DNA from: Cordylochernes scorpioides
Taxonomy: Eukaryota > Arthropoda > Arachnida > Pseudoscorpiones > Chernetidae
Assembly: GCA_030710605.1 (NCBI GenBank)
Contig: CP092886.1
Coordinates: forward strand, 165,570,573 to 165,634,572
Reading direction: 5' to 3'
DNA: 64,000 nt
Under the pieces are notes generated by a model. It did no database searches. It was given only the letters and a program-made list of their open reading frames with translations, and had not been told where the DNA came from. Both the position numbers and the translations under genes were made by a program. Shown in pieces: positions 11,249-21,739 of this stretch (position 1 is the stretch's first letter; each line of letters starts with the position of its first letter).

Positions 11249-11323
11249 ATCGTCTGCAGACGACATGGTGGAATTAGCTGCCAGTTCGCTATGCACGGCG
11301 CTGTCCACGTCTGCCGAGGTCGC
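11249..11323 (-). CDS. Host gene exon, 75-bp repeat exon copy b
   Basis: Minus-strand exon with acceptor TTGTAG and donor GTGAGA. It is 25 codons in phase 0, starting ATSADVDSAVHSE and ending TMSSADD. It is closest to the copy at 9805, sharing ADVDSAV, and more distant from 19110. The Gypsy element at 11.5-16.7 kb and the 17-18 kb minisatellite lie in the intron between this exon and 19110. Confidence 0.65.
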
Positions 11324-11498
11324 CTACAATAACCACATTCATATATTAGGCATACAGTGAGAGTTTGGGAAGCATAAGTCTGAATTACACACATGTTTTA
11401 AACCACAATTTACTTCAGGTTTCTCTTAATATTACAGTTTTATATTGCATTTTGCACATGTTTGACTTTTAGAAAATATATTTTTTGATTGATGATAT

Positions 11499-11691
11499 TG
11501 TCGCGGTAAGAATTGCAAGCAACAGGCGAAGATAAATCGAACGATAAACGTTTATTGCTGCCAACGAGCAGACCACCCAAATCAAAGAATACACGAATAT
11601 ATATAGCAATCATTAATTCAATATATGCAAAACAAGCACAAACAAAATCTAAAACTTAATTATGTAAAACAATACAACAAATAACGCTACA
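11499..11691 (-). repeat. Gypsy 3' LTR
   Basis: In element orientation it runs TGTAGCG...CGCGACA, preceded by a purine-rich tract (GGAGAGGAGGGCA). It matches the other LTR base for base by eye. Confidence 0.9.
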
Positions 11692-11726
11692 ATGCCCTCC
11701 TCTCCAAAAGGACAGCGTCCTCGCTG

Positions 11727-12863
11727 TCAGACGGTAGGCTCATCCTCGGGTAGGTCCAGTTGTTCGTCCGGGTCACGGTAGTTCTTCATTCTCACTACGT
11801 GCACAATTTCCTTTGGCTTACGACGGCGGTTAGTAGTGTCTAGACTTTCGACTTCGTACGTCACATCCGAAATGCGTCTCGTCACCCTATAGGGGCCGAA
11901 ATATCGTTTTATTAATTTTTCGGATATCCCTATTTTCCGAACGGGTATAAATATCCATACTTTATCGCCTGGCTGATAGCTCACTTCTCGATGTTTGGCG
12001 TCGTAGAGTCGTTTATTGCCCTCTTGCGCTCTCAGTGTATGTATCCGAGCCAATTGTCGCGTCTCCTCTGCTCGGGTCACTATCTCTCGATTATAGTCCT
12101 CTTGATCTTCATCTTTTAAAAGAGGAAACAATGTATCCAACGTAGTTTCAGCTTCTCGTCCATAGATGAGATCTCGTCCTGAATGGGGTGAATCCGGTGG
12201 TGTCCTGCTTCGCCGTATTGTAAGCAAACGTGATGAACGGAAGAATAACGTCCCATTCCTTTTGTTCGACGTCCACATACATTGACATCATGTCGGCCAG
12301 GGTTTTATTAAGTCTCTCAGTGAGACCATTCGTCTGAGGATGGTACGCCGTAGTAAATCTCTGAGCCGAAGAGCAAAGTCCCGTCAGCCGGATATTAGTT
12401 TAGACTGAAAAACCCTACCCCGGTCAGTAATTATTTCTCGTGGTGCCCCATGTTTAAGCACTACGTCCTCCAGGACGAACTTGGCCACTTGCTGAGCGTC
12501 TGCCGATGGTAAGGCTCGGGTGATAGCGTATCGCGTCAGATAGTCTGTGCAAACTATTATCCATTTATTTCCTAAATGGGATATTGGGAATCTTCCGAGG
12601 AGATCAATTCCGACTCTTTGGAACGGAACAGAGGTGGGTGGTATCGGTTGCAGCAACCCGGGCGGTCGCAAGGGAGCATGTTTACGACGCTGGCACTCCC
12701 TACAGTGACCGACATATTTTCTTATGCTCCTCAGAAGACCTGGCCAAAAATACTTCCTCCTAATTCTATCGTGGGTTTTAGCCAACCCTAAATGACCGGC
12801 AGTTGGATTATCGTGGAGACTTCTGAGGACGTCAGGGCGCAAATGCCTGGGGATCACCAATAG
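11727..12863 (-). pseudogene. Gypsy integrase region, frameshifted
   Basis: The N-terminal part (12384-12860) has the HHCC zinc-binding motif (H..H in HDNPTAGHLG, C..C in HCRECQRR) and the core with D in GIDLLGRFP and D in IITDRGRVF. One frameshift near 12397 moves reading to another frame, where the E-containing region (TNGLTERLNK) is found. A second shift near 12185 restores the frame for the C-terminal part (11727-12278; LIYGREAETTLDTLF, PGDKVWIF, KLIKRYFGPYRV). The C-terminal region resembles the usual Gypsy GPY/F module. Neither shift lies in a long homopolymer. Confidence 0.85.
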
Positions 12864-15244
12864 TCACGGTTGCCCCACTGGGTCGAAATTCCGCTTGTAA
12901 AGAGCTCCATTGATTATTTTGAAGCGGTTTTGATCGTTCTTCAAACATTCCTCCGATATTCTCACAATTACCGGATCTTTCCGCTGTTTCGCGACGATAT
13001 CAGTTAAAGCAGCTAATGTTGGTATGTCATCTTCGGCTTCCCCTGGGTTATTCGCTTCGATTGGATTGCGTGAGAGACAATCGGCATCTTGATGTTTTCT
13101 GCCGTTTTTATATACCACGTTCACATTGTACTCCTGAAGTCTTAAGGCCCACCTGGCCAGTCTTCCCGACGGGTCCTTCAGGCCCGAAAGCCAACAGAGC
13201 GAGTGATGATCCGTCACAATTGTAAACGAGCGCCCAAATAGGTATGGACGGAACTTGCCGATCGCCCAAATCGCGGCAAGACACTCCCGCTCCGTTGTTG
13301 AATAATTTTTTTCAGCTGTTGACAGCGTTCTTGATGCATATCCAATCGGTTTTTCACTTCCTCCCTGGACCTGGACCAAAACCGCACCAATTCCAAACCC
13401 ACTGGCGTCGGTGTGCAGTTCGGTCGCATACTTTTCGTCAAAGTGGGCCAAGACGGGTTCCGACGCGAGTGCCAACTTCAAGGATTCATAGGCCTGCCGT
13501 TGATCTGGTCCCCATTCGAATCTGGTGTCCTTTCTCAACAACCTGTGTAGTGGTTCAGCTTTTTGAGCAAAATTCTTAATGAAACGACGATAATACGAGC
13601 ACATTCCAATGAAACTTCTTACATCAGTGAGGGATTTGGGAGTAGGGAATTTGGACATAGCATCAACTTTACCCGGGTCGGGGTGCACGCCCTCTCCATC
13701 CACCAGATGCCCAAAAATGCTTAGTCGTTTTGTTCCGAACAAGCACTTGTCTGGATTTAACACAAGTCCAGCCTTTGAGAGACACCTGAGAACTAATTCA
13801 AGGCGTCGAACATGTTCGTCAAAGGTGGGTGAAAACACAATAATATCGCCCAGGTAGCAAAGACACATTGACCACTTCAACCCCCTCATCAAGGTATCCA
13901 TCATTCTTTCAAATGTCGCTGGGGCGTTACATAATCCGAAAGGCATAACTTTGAACTCGTACAATCCGTCGGGTGTAATGAAGGCGGTCTTCTCGCGATC
14001 TGCCTCATCCACCTCAATCTGCCAGTAACCAGAACGGAGGTCCATGGAAGAATAATAACTCGCCCCTCTTAAGCAATCGAGTGTATCGTCAATCCTTGGT
14101 AGTGGATATACATCCTTTTTTGTGATTTTATTCAGGTGTCTGTAATCGACACAGAAACGCCAACTACCATTTTTCTTTTTCACTAATACCACAGGAGAGG
14201 ACCAAGGGCTTTCGGAAAGCTGAACTATACCTCCTTTCAACATTTTGTCGACCTCATTCTGAATGGTTTGACGTTCGACCTGCGACACTCGATATGGACG
14301 GCGTTTAATCGGGGGATGGTCCTCTGTATTTATCTTGTGCTTGGCTGTGCTCGTCAGATTAGACGGAAACTTACTAAATTCAAATAAGCCGCTGAAACTC
14401 CCAAGTATCGAACATATCCTGGTCCTTTCAAGCATGGATAGATCAGGGCTTATCATCGAGGTAATGTTTGGAGAGTTTTCTTGTCCAAGAATCCCCTGCC
14501 GATTGGTGTCCGAAGCATCACCGATGACCGCCAGCTGACCCTCTTCCAGTACCTGTATCTCTCCAATACACATTCCTTTGGGGACAGTTCGATCACATTC
14601 GCCGATGTTGGTTATCCAAATTCTCCCTTTTCCATGCTGGACAGCGAAGATCGAGGCGGGAACCATCAGATCACGTTCTAGAAAGAGGATCCTCGAAGGC
14701 TCCATTACGACATCACTCACACCGAGTATAGCTTCGCTGATTACGTTTATCTGCTTGGTCGATCCAGCGGGGATTATAAAGCTATCGTCGGCGGCTACAG
14801 TTTGGAATATGCTCGAAGAATCCTCTGGTAGTTCTGCTTTTTCTAACAGAATCTCGGCGCTACCACAATCGATTATAGCCCTTGACGCCTCCAGAAAGTC
14901 CCAACCGAGAATGATGTCGTGGCTACAACTTGGTAAAACGATGAATTCAAACGGCTGTACCAATCCGTTTATTTCTAAACGTAAAGTACATCGGCCCCTG
15001 GAAACGATATATTTCCCGTCGGCAACTCTAAGTGTCATGCCAGCGTCACTGAACATAGTCTTTTTGTGTTGTTGTCTAAAGTGGTCCGAAATAACCGAAA
15101 ACGAAGCGCCGCTGTCGACAAGGGCAGGAAAAGTTTTATCGTCAATAGTAACGTCAACTATATTCTGTGATAGTTTAGCGGCTATGAGCGGCGGAGGATT
15201 TATAATCTCCTCAGCGACCTTACCTCCAGAGAAGGGCGCTTGCT
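12864..15244 (-). pseudogene. Gypsy pol: protease, reverse transcriptase, RNase H
   Basis: The protease catalytic motif (ALVDSGAS, about 15105-15119) is followed by FIVLPSCSHDIILGWDF. RT follows with FCVDYRHLNKIT, YSSMDLRSGYWQIEV and MPFGLCNAPATFERMM. The catalytic box reads CYLGDIIVFS where the family has YxDD, because the codon at 13848-13850 encodes Gly and not Asp. RNase H has LHTDASGFGIGAVL, ERECLA and TDHHSL. A TGA at 12864-12866 interrupts the frame before integrase, consistent with a CGA to TGA transition. Pol lies in the -1 frame relative to gag, whose stop immediately follows a GGAAAAC run, so a -1 frameshift is the likely expression route. RT should be inactive. Confidence 0.9.
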
Positions 15245-16539
15245 CTAGTTTTCCTCACGATAAGGTGATCGGCCAGATCGTCGGCTTGGCGATATCGAGG
15301 GGCGACGTTCAGCTGGGGATCGGCCACGACCTGGATAGGGCGACGGGCTTCGATAACTTGCGCGGCCTGGGGTTTCATTGCTATTATAGATCGTTCGCGG
15401 GCCGTTCTGGACAGGATGGTATCTCCCCGGTGGCTGTCGATCCACCATCCCTCGCCGCTCTCGGCAGTACCTGGCGACGTGACCCGGGCGTCCGCATTGG
15501 AAACAAACGGGAATATTATCCACCGTCCTCCATTCTTCAGTCTTTCTTCGGGCAGTTGTCAGCCTTGTAGGACTTTGCTGCTGGTAATACGGGGGTGGTT
15601 TCGCTGGTCCTTCAAATTGGCGGCGTTGTTCTCGGTAGTATGGACCCTCCTCCGCTATTGGGGTCAGATTTCTCTCAACCTCTTCATGAATAATTTTCTT
15701 CAAGGAGTTCACCTCCGGCACTATAGACTCGGAATGTAGGGCACTTTTAATTTCTTCTCTCACGATTCGTCGAATCAGATCTTCCAGAGACGAGGAGTTT
15801 GGTTGCTCTATACTTGCGACGTTAGGGAGTCGCTCAAACCTTGGTTTCCCGATGCGTCGCTGCTTGCAAGCCTCCACTTTTCGGCAACAATCGACAAAGG
15901 CTTCAACAGTATCAATTTCCTTTATCAAGACGACCTGATAGACATCTTCTACCACACCTTTCATTAGATGTGCCACTTTCTCTTCTTTACTCATATCGGG
16001 ATTCACCTGCCTACACAAGCTCAGAACGTCTTGGATATAGGATTCACAGGATTCTGTACTCCTCTGAGCTCGACTCTGAAGGTTGTCCTTAGCGCGTCTG
16101 AGAAGGACACCGCTATTGTCGAATGTCCGGCTAAACATCTCCTTAAACATATCCCACGAATCCATTCCTTCTTCGTTGTTATCATACCATTGGCCAGCGG
16201 TCCCTTCCAAAAAGAATGGTGCGTTCGCCAATTTCATCGTGGCATCCCAGCCGTTAGATCTCGCAATACGTTCGTAATCCTTTATCCATTTGCCACAATC
16301 CTCCGTTCCATTGCCGCTAAACACAGTTGGGTTTCTTGTCAAATGTTTGCAAGTATTTTTTTTTTTTTAACACCCGTGTTAACTCCAGCCGATATTGACA
16401 TTTTTCTGATTGGCTTCTTCTTTTCGTCGGTATCAAAACGTGGCTCTAGGCCTTCTAGGCGACGGCTTCTTCTGACAGAGGTATCCGTGATGGTATCGGT
16501 ACCCAGCTTCTCCACCACTTGTCGCGGTAAGAATTGCAA
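15245..16539 (-). pseudogene. Gypsy gag (capsid and nucleocapsid), interrupted by an A13 run
   Basis: The main frame (15245-16342, about 365 codons) has a Ty3/Gypsy capsid-like region (KWIKDYERIA, GTAGQWYD, RSTESCESYIQDVL) and one zinc knuckle CFQCGRPGHVARYC near residue 278, then an Arg/Ser/Pro-rich tail. The first codon shown is TTG, so the real start is probably upstream. The frame 16339-16539 begins MQFLPRQVVEK and ends after a run of lysine codons. The two are joined across 13 consecutive A residues (16356-16368 region), one base out of register. Either the A tract lost a base, it is a sequencing error, or slippage is used. Confidence 0.85.
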
Positions 16540-16712
16540 GCAACAGGCGAAGATAAATCGAACGATAAACGTTTATTGCTGCCAACGAGCAGACCACCCA
16601 AATCAAAGAATACACGAATATATATAGCAATCATTAATTCAATATATGCAAAACAAGCACAAACAAAATCTAAAACTTAATTATGTAAAACAATACAACA
16701 AATAACGCTACA
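16520..16712 (-). repeat. Gypsy 5' LTR
   Basis: A 193-bp LTR with the same ends as the copy at 11499. The right flank starts ATAT, matching the bases left of the other LTR. Confidence 0.9.
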
Positions 16713-16794
16713 ATATTAATGATAATGATATTTCCATATTTATTTAGAAATATTATTTTTTTCACACAAATATACAATAAATGCATCGTATATA

Positions 16795-16905
16795 TATATT
16801 GTTCTGAAAACAGAGCAATCCATACTTAAATCATTAGATAGTAAAGAGGCATATATTGGATTGAATAAAATATATACCTTTTTACTATCTAATAAATATA
16901 TCTAT
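16795..16905. repeat. Palindromic GGCATATATTGG repeat
   Basis: GAGCAATCCATACTTAAATC leads into an inverted pair around GAGGCATATATTGGATTG and ATATATACCTTTTTAC. Same family as 8025, 32870 and 38480. Confidence 0.5.
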
Positions 16906-17055
16906 TAAAATATATATTAAAAATAAATATAAATACAAAAAAAATTCTAACAGAAGGTCATATATTTAATTTTTTCGCAAATATTTTTACTTTTCAGAAT
17001 AAGAAAAGTCGATAATCTACTTATATAATTGCCTTAATCTGAAGCTCACGGATAG

Positions 17056-18173
17056 AATGCGCGCCCATTGGCTGCCGGCGAACACGTGTCCTCCCTGCCC
17101 CCCTCTAGACAACCCTGTTATCAGCTGTGTGATACATACACCTGTCTATAGCGGCCATTCTAGACAACCCTGTTATCAGCAGTGTGTTACATCCACCTGT
17201 CTATACAGACCACCCTGTCTAAAGCGACCACTGACCACCCTGCCTATAGCGACCACTCTAGACAACCCTGTTATCAGCTGTGAGATACATCCACCTGTCT
17301 TTACAGACCACCCTGTATATAGCGGCCATTCTAGATAACCCTGTTATCAGCTATGTGATACATAAACCTGTCTATAGCGGCCACTCTAGACAACCCTGTT
17401 ATCAGCTGTGTGATACATCCACCTGTCTATACAGACCACCCTGTCTATAGCGGACACCTTAGGCAACCCTGTTATCAGCAGTGTGATACATACACCTGTC
17501 TATACAAACCACCCTGTCTATAGCGACCACTCTAGACAACCCTGTTATCAGCCGTGTGATACATCCACCTGTCTATAGCGGCCATTCTAGACAACCCTGT
17601 TATCAGCAGTGCGTTACATCCACCTGTCTATACAGACCACCCTGTCTAAAGCGACCACTGACCACCCTGCCTATAGCGACCACTCTAGACAACCCTGTTA
17701 TCAGCTGTGAGATACATCCACCTGTCTTTACAGACCACCCTGTATATAGCGGCCATTCTAGATAACCCTGTTATCAGCTGTGTGATACACACACCTGTCT
17801 ATAGCGACCACTCTAGACAACCCTGTTATCAGCTGTGTGATACATCCACCTGTCTATACAGACCACCCTGTCTATAGCGGTCACTTTAGGCAACCCTGTT
17901 ATCATCAGTGTGTTACAATCACCTGTCTATACAGACCACCCTGTCTATAGCGGTCACTTCAGGCAACCCTGTTATCAGCAGTGTGATACATACACCTGTC
18001 TATACAGACCACCCTGTCTATAGCGGTCACTTCAGGCAACCCTGTTATCAGCAGTGTGATACATACACCTGTCTATACAGACCACCCTGTCTATAGCGAC
18101 CACCCAAGACAACGTTTTTAAAATATATTCGCACTCGGGTAAACCCCGGGCGTTGCCCGGGCCATTCGTCTAG
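17056..18173 (+). repeat. Minisatellite in a Helitron-like fragment
   Basis: About 17100-18110 is an array of 55- and 73-bp units built from CTAGACAACCCTGTTATCAG, GATACATCCACCTGTCTA and CACCCTGTCTATAGCG. The 73-bp form has one more copy of the last block. The array ends in CCCGGGC-GTT-GCCCGGG (18145-18161) followed by CTAG then T, the hairpin-plus-CTRR end of Helitrons. A 5' Helitron end was not located. Frames open here are by-products of the repeat. Confidence 0.7.
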
Positions 18174-18179
18174 TTATTC

Positions 18180-18890
18180 TATAAACGTTCAGAAATAGCT
18201 TACTATTATGATGAGGTTTCGAGAGGATGATATTCATGTATCAAACGATGCACTTCTCCCTTCAATTATGCATTAGGACATTGCGTTATGTTTATCACGT
18301 CAGTAAAAAAAACTTTACTAATGGGGATAAGGAATGAACCACAAAACCAGTTTGGGGAAATTCGGACAAAAGTCAACCTGTATATTTGTATCATATGATT
18401 TCGGGCTCTCGCCTGATTATTTACCCCTGCTACCTCAACAGCTTAAACATCCTTTTGGTAAATTCGATTTCATACTATACACTTATAGACATAACTCCTC
18501 TCGTAGGATGTTATGAAATCGAAGCTGTCCTTGTACTGATGAGGGTCATAGCCCAAAACCATGGTATACAGGCTGGCTTTTCTCTGAATTTGCCTTGTTG
18601 TTTTGGCTCATTCCTTATTACCAATAGTTTTTTTACTAGGGCGGTAAACATAATGCATTGTATCATGCACTAGCGCGCCATCTGTTATTAAAATTCGAAA
18701 CTATTTTAAAGGCGTAAGATTCTTTTTGAAATTAAACAATTTCTACTGCCCTTACAGGCCCTCCCTTTAATTTTTCCATTGCAGTAAGGGCAGTAGAAAT
18801 TGTTTAATTTCAAAAAGAATCTTACGTCTTTAAAATAGTTTCGAATTTTGATAATGCATTGTCCTAATGCATAATTGAAGGGAAAAGTGC
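18180..18890 (+). repeat. Penelope-like repeat (TGTA/TACA hammerhead family), interrupted by family 1
   Basis: The inverted ends are ATGCATTAGGACATTGC / CATTGTCCTAATGCAT. The arm holds a damaged hammerhead (18532-18570). A family 1 palindrome (18637-18860) sits inside, between two copies of ATAATGCATTGT, a 12-bp target duplication. Confidence 0.65.
18532..18570 (+). ncRNA. Hammerhead ribozyme motif, broken (G12 to A)
   Basis: TGTA, CTGATGA, stem II GGGT/GCCC, then AAAA where GAAA is required, a self-complementary ACCATGGT stem III, A at the cleavage position and TACA. Only the first base of GAAA differs from an intact core. Loss of G12 should abolish activity. Confidence 0.65.
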
Positions 18891-19109
18891 CTCATTTATA
18901 ATTAATTGTATATGAGATCACTAAACACACACATATTTTTTAATTAATTAATGACAGTTATTTTGGGAGACGAGTCGTTAAAAAATTCAATATTTAAATA
19001 CAATAAAGAATTTCTTAGCCTTCACTAAAATAAATATAATCAAGATATATGATATCTAGGTGTCTCAAGCTCTCTATATTGAACTCTGACATCATCATCT
19101 CTCTCTCAC

Positions 19110-19184
19110 ATCATCCTCAGAGGAGGTGGCAATGATGACCATTACTTCTTCCAGCACGATGCTCTCCGCGTCCTCCAAGGTCGC
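19110..19184 (-). CDS. Host gene exon, 75-bp repeat exon copy a
   Basis: Minus-strand exon with acceptor TGTGCAG and donor GTGAGA. It is 25 codons in phase 0, starting ATLEDAESIVLEEV and ending TSSEDD. It is homologous to the exons at 11249 and 9805. Acidic, no recognised domain. Confidence 0.65.
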
Positions 19185-19424
19185 CTGCACACAATCTCAT
19201 CACACAGGTTCCACATGATTACTTTTTACACACCATTTTTATATTAATATTCAAATTGTGACTGAGTTTCTTAACTATTTTTATTCTGTGTTAAACAAAG
19301 TATTTATGTAAGCGATAGTTACCTAAAAATTATTTGAAATGAGGAAAATTTAATTATCCTTATAAAAAATAAGTATTTAAAGTCAAATGTGTAGGAAGTG
19401 CGGAATATAAAAAAAAAAAACATT

Positions 19425-19915
19425 TCTTGGTTTCTCAAGAAGCCTCTGGGACCAAAAATCTTTTTGGTCACAGTGATACAGCCTACTCCACGCTGACGAG
19501 CGCCAACGACGCGAAACACGTTCGTGGATGGCTTTTCTTGATTTATCAAGAAATTGGGTTGGCCAAATATCAGGGAACAGGCTGAATCAATATTTAGTTG
19601 ATTTCTGTTCTACCAGATGGCGCTCTGCCATCTGAAAAGCACATGTGCTCCTGGTCAGGATATCCTTTTTTATTTTATATATATATATATATATGAAAAA
19701 AATAAAACAACAACATATTTGACATATCTTGACTGCTCATATGAGCATTTTTAGATAGCAGAGCGCCATCTAGTGGAACAAAATTCTAGTGGGTAGGCTA
19801 AATATCATTGAACAAGTTAAATCAATGCTTAGTTAATTCTTTTTCTACTAGATGGCGCTCTGCCATCTAAGACATGAGCTATCAGGATATGTCTTTTTTT
19901 GTTTTTAATATCAAC
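19425..19915 (+). repeat. Penelope-like repeat (CCACG hammerhead family) and tail palindromes
   Basis: A hammerhead-bearing block is followed by ATTTATCAAGAAATTGGG, then by the tail ACCAGATGGCGCTCTGCCAT to TGCTCCTGGTCAGGATAT. A second tail pair follows at 19735-19915. The tail alone recurs as a near-perfect hairpin at 52385 and in parts at 32290, 37620, 40780 and 48590. Confidence 0.65.
19480..19533 (+). ncRNA. Hammerhead ribozyme motif HH2 (type I, CCACG family)
   Basis: AGCC-TACT-CCACG, CTGACGA (19493-19499), stem II GCG/CGC, GAAA (19513-19516), a two-pair stem III, GTT with predicted cleavage after T19522, then CGTGG-AT-GGCT. Stem II differs from HH1 in sequence but still closes with G-C. 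Confidence 0.7.
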
Positions 19916-19989
19916 AACCGACCTTTTTTCTATAAATATATATGACAAAGAGTTTCGGGAGGATGATCTTCATGTGTCAAAAGAGGCAC

Positions 19990-21300
19990 CTCTCCCTTTA
20001 AATATGCATTAGAACACAATTCAATATGTTTATCACCCAAATGAAACTGGAGTTGTGACGCAGTACTGAACACTAGTAAAGTTTTTCTAGGGTGATAAAT
20101 ATAATCCATTGTTTTGATGCATAATTAAATGGAGTGGTACACACATGCACTTATACCTTTAATTATGCATTAGAACACAATTCAATATGTTTATCACCCA
20201 AATGAAACTGGAGTTGTGACGCAGTACTGAACACTAGTAAAGTTTTTCTAGGGTGATAAATATAATCCATTGTTTTGATGCATAATTAAATGGAGTGGTA
20301 CACACATGCACTTATACCTTTAATTATGCATTAGAACACAATTCAATATGTTTATCACCCAAATGAAACTGGAGTTGTGACGCAGTACTGAACACTAGTA
20401 AAGTTTTTCTAGGGTGATAAATATAATCCATTGTTTTGATGCATAATTAAATGGAGTGGTACACACATGCACTTATACCTTTAATTATGCATTAGAACAC
20501 AATTCAATATGTTTATCACCCAAATGAAACTGGAGTTGTGACGCAGTACTGAACACTAGTAAAGTTTTTCTAGGGTGATAAATATAATCCATTGTTTTGA
20601 TGCATAATTAAATGGAGTGGTACACACATGCACTTATACCTTTAATTATGCATTAGAACACAATTAAATATGTTTATCACCCAAATGAAACTGGAGTTGT
20701 GACGCAGTACTGAACACTAGTAAAGTTTTTCTAGGGTGATAAATATAATCCATTGTTCTGACGCATAATTAAATGGAGTGGTACACACATGCACTTATAC
20801 CTTTAATTATGCATTAGAACACAATTCAATATGTTTATCACCCAAATGAAACTGGAGTTGTGACGCAGTACTGAACACTAGTAAAGTTTTTCTAGGGTGA
20901 TAAATATAATCCATCGTTTTGATGCATAATTAAATGGAGTGGTACACACATGCACTTATACCTTTAATTATGCATTAGAACACAATGCAATATGTTTATC
21001 ACCCAAATGAAACTGGAGTTGTGACGCAGTACTGAACACTAGTAAAGTTTTTCTAGGGTGATAAATATAATCCATCGTTTTGATGCATAATTAAATGGAG
21101 TGGTACACACATGCACTTATACCTTTAATTATGCATTAGAACACAATGCAATATGTTTATCACCCAAATGAAACTGGAGTTGTGACGCAGTACTGAACAC
21201 TAGTAAAGTTTTTCTAGGGTGATAAATACAATCCATTGTTCTGATGCATAATTAAATGGAGTGGTACACACATGCACTTATACCTTTAAATATACATTAG
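19990..21300 (+). repeat. 161-bp tandem array, about eight units
   Basis: Successive units start 161 bp apart (for example 20151, 20312, 20473) and differ by only a few bases. Each unit has inverted ends (TTATGCATTAGAACA and GTTTTGATGCATAA) and an inner inverted pair TTTATCACCC / GGGTGATAAA, so the monomer itself is hairpin-like. It corresponds to the terminal part of the TGTA/TACA hammerhead family at 18.2 and 30.6 kb, without the ribozyme. Confidence 0.85.
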
Positions 21301-21739
21301 AACATTGCACTTTTTCATCTCTTGTAAAAAACGCAAAGAAGATGATGAAAAATAAGCCACAACACTAGTTTTGCCAAATTAAGACAAAGGTCAACAACTT
21401 GTATACCATGGTTTCGGGCTAAGGCCCTCATCAGTACAGGAGCTGCTTCGATTTCACAACATCCTACGAGAGGAGTTATTAATTCGACCGATTTGATAAC
21501 TCCTCTCGTAGGATTTCAATGAAATTGAAGCTGCCCCTATACTGATCGAGCTTTAGTCCCAAACCATGGTATACAGGTTGTTGACCTTTGTCTGAATTTG
21601 CAAAAAAATGATGTTGTCGCTCATGCTTTACCACAACCTTTTTATACTGGGGCGATGAAAAATTTCATTGTTCTAATCCATATTTAAAGGGAGAGGTGCC
21701 GCTTTTGGTATATGAATACCATCTTCTCGCATTACCTTA
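21300..21739. repeat. Palindromic element with two hammerhead arms
   Basis: Arms around 21390-21480 and 21490-21600 are inverted copies of the TGTA/TACA family. The left arm holds an intact minus-strand motif, the right arm a damaged plus-strand one (CTGATCGA, CAAA in place of GAAA, 21542-21563). Confidence 0.7.
21400..21438 (-). ncRNA. Hammerhead ribozyme motif HH3 (type I, TGTA/TACA family)
   Basis: On the minus strand: TGTA, CTGATGA (21428-21434), stem II GGGC-CTTA-GCCC, GAAA (21412-21415), self-complementary ACCATGGT as stem III, A as the cleavage base (between 21404 and 21403), then TACA closing stem I. All core bases match the hammerhead consensus. The 8-nt palindromic stem III leaves a two-base loop, so an active form may be a dimer. 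Confidence 0.75.

Larger units (their letters stand above)
11499..16712 (-). mobile_element. Full-length Gypsy/Ty3 retrotransposon
   Basis: Two 193-bp LTRs identical by eye bound the element, and the flanking 4 bp (ATAT at 11495-11498 and 16713-16716) form a target-site duplication. On the minus strand the order is LTR, gag, protease, RT, RNase H, integrase, LTR, which is the Ty3/Gypsy order. After the 5' LTR a candidate primer-binding site reads TGGTGGAGAAGCTGGG; I cannot assign the tRNA. Identical LTRs indicate a recent insertion, yet the coding region has several disabling changes. The element lies in an intron of the host gene, on the same strand. Confidence 0.92.

Noticed and set aside
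14578..15570. 330-codon plus-strand frame
   Set aside because: It lies antisense to Gypsy gag-pol, whose protease and RT motifs are on the minus strand.
17057..18096. Repeated frames with Cys/Pro/Tyr-rich peptides
   Set aside because: They repeat with the minisatellite units and have no start context or domain.
19990..21300. CRISPR-like array
   Set aside because: Whole 161-bp units repeat; there are no short repeats with unique spacers, and the genome is eukaryotic.
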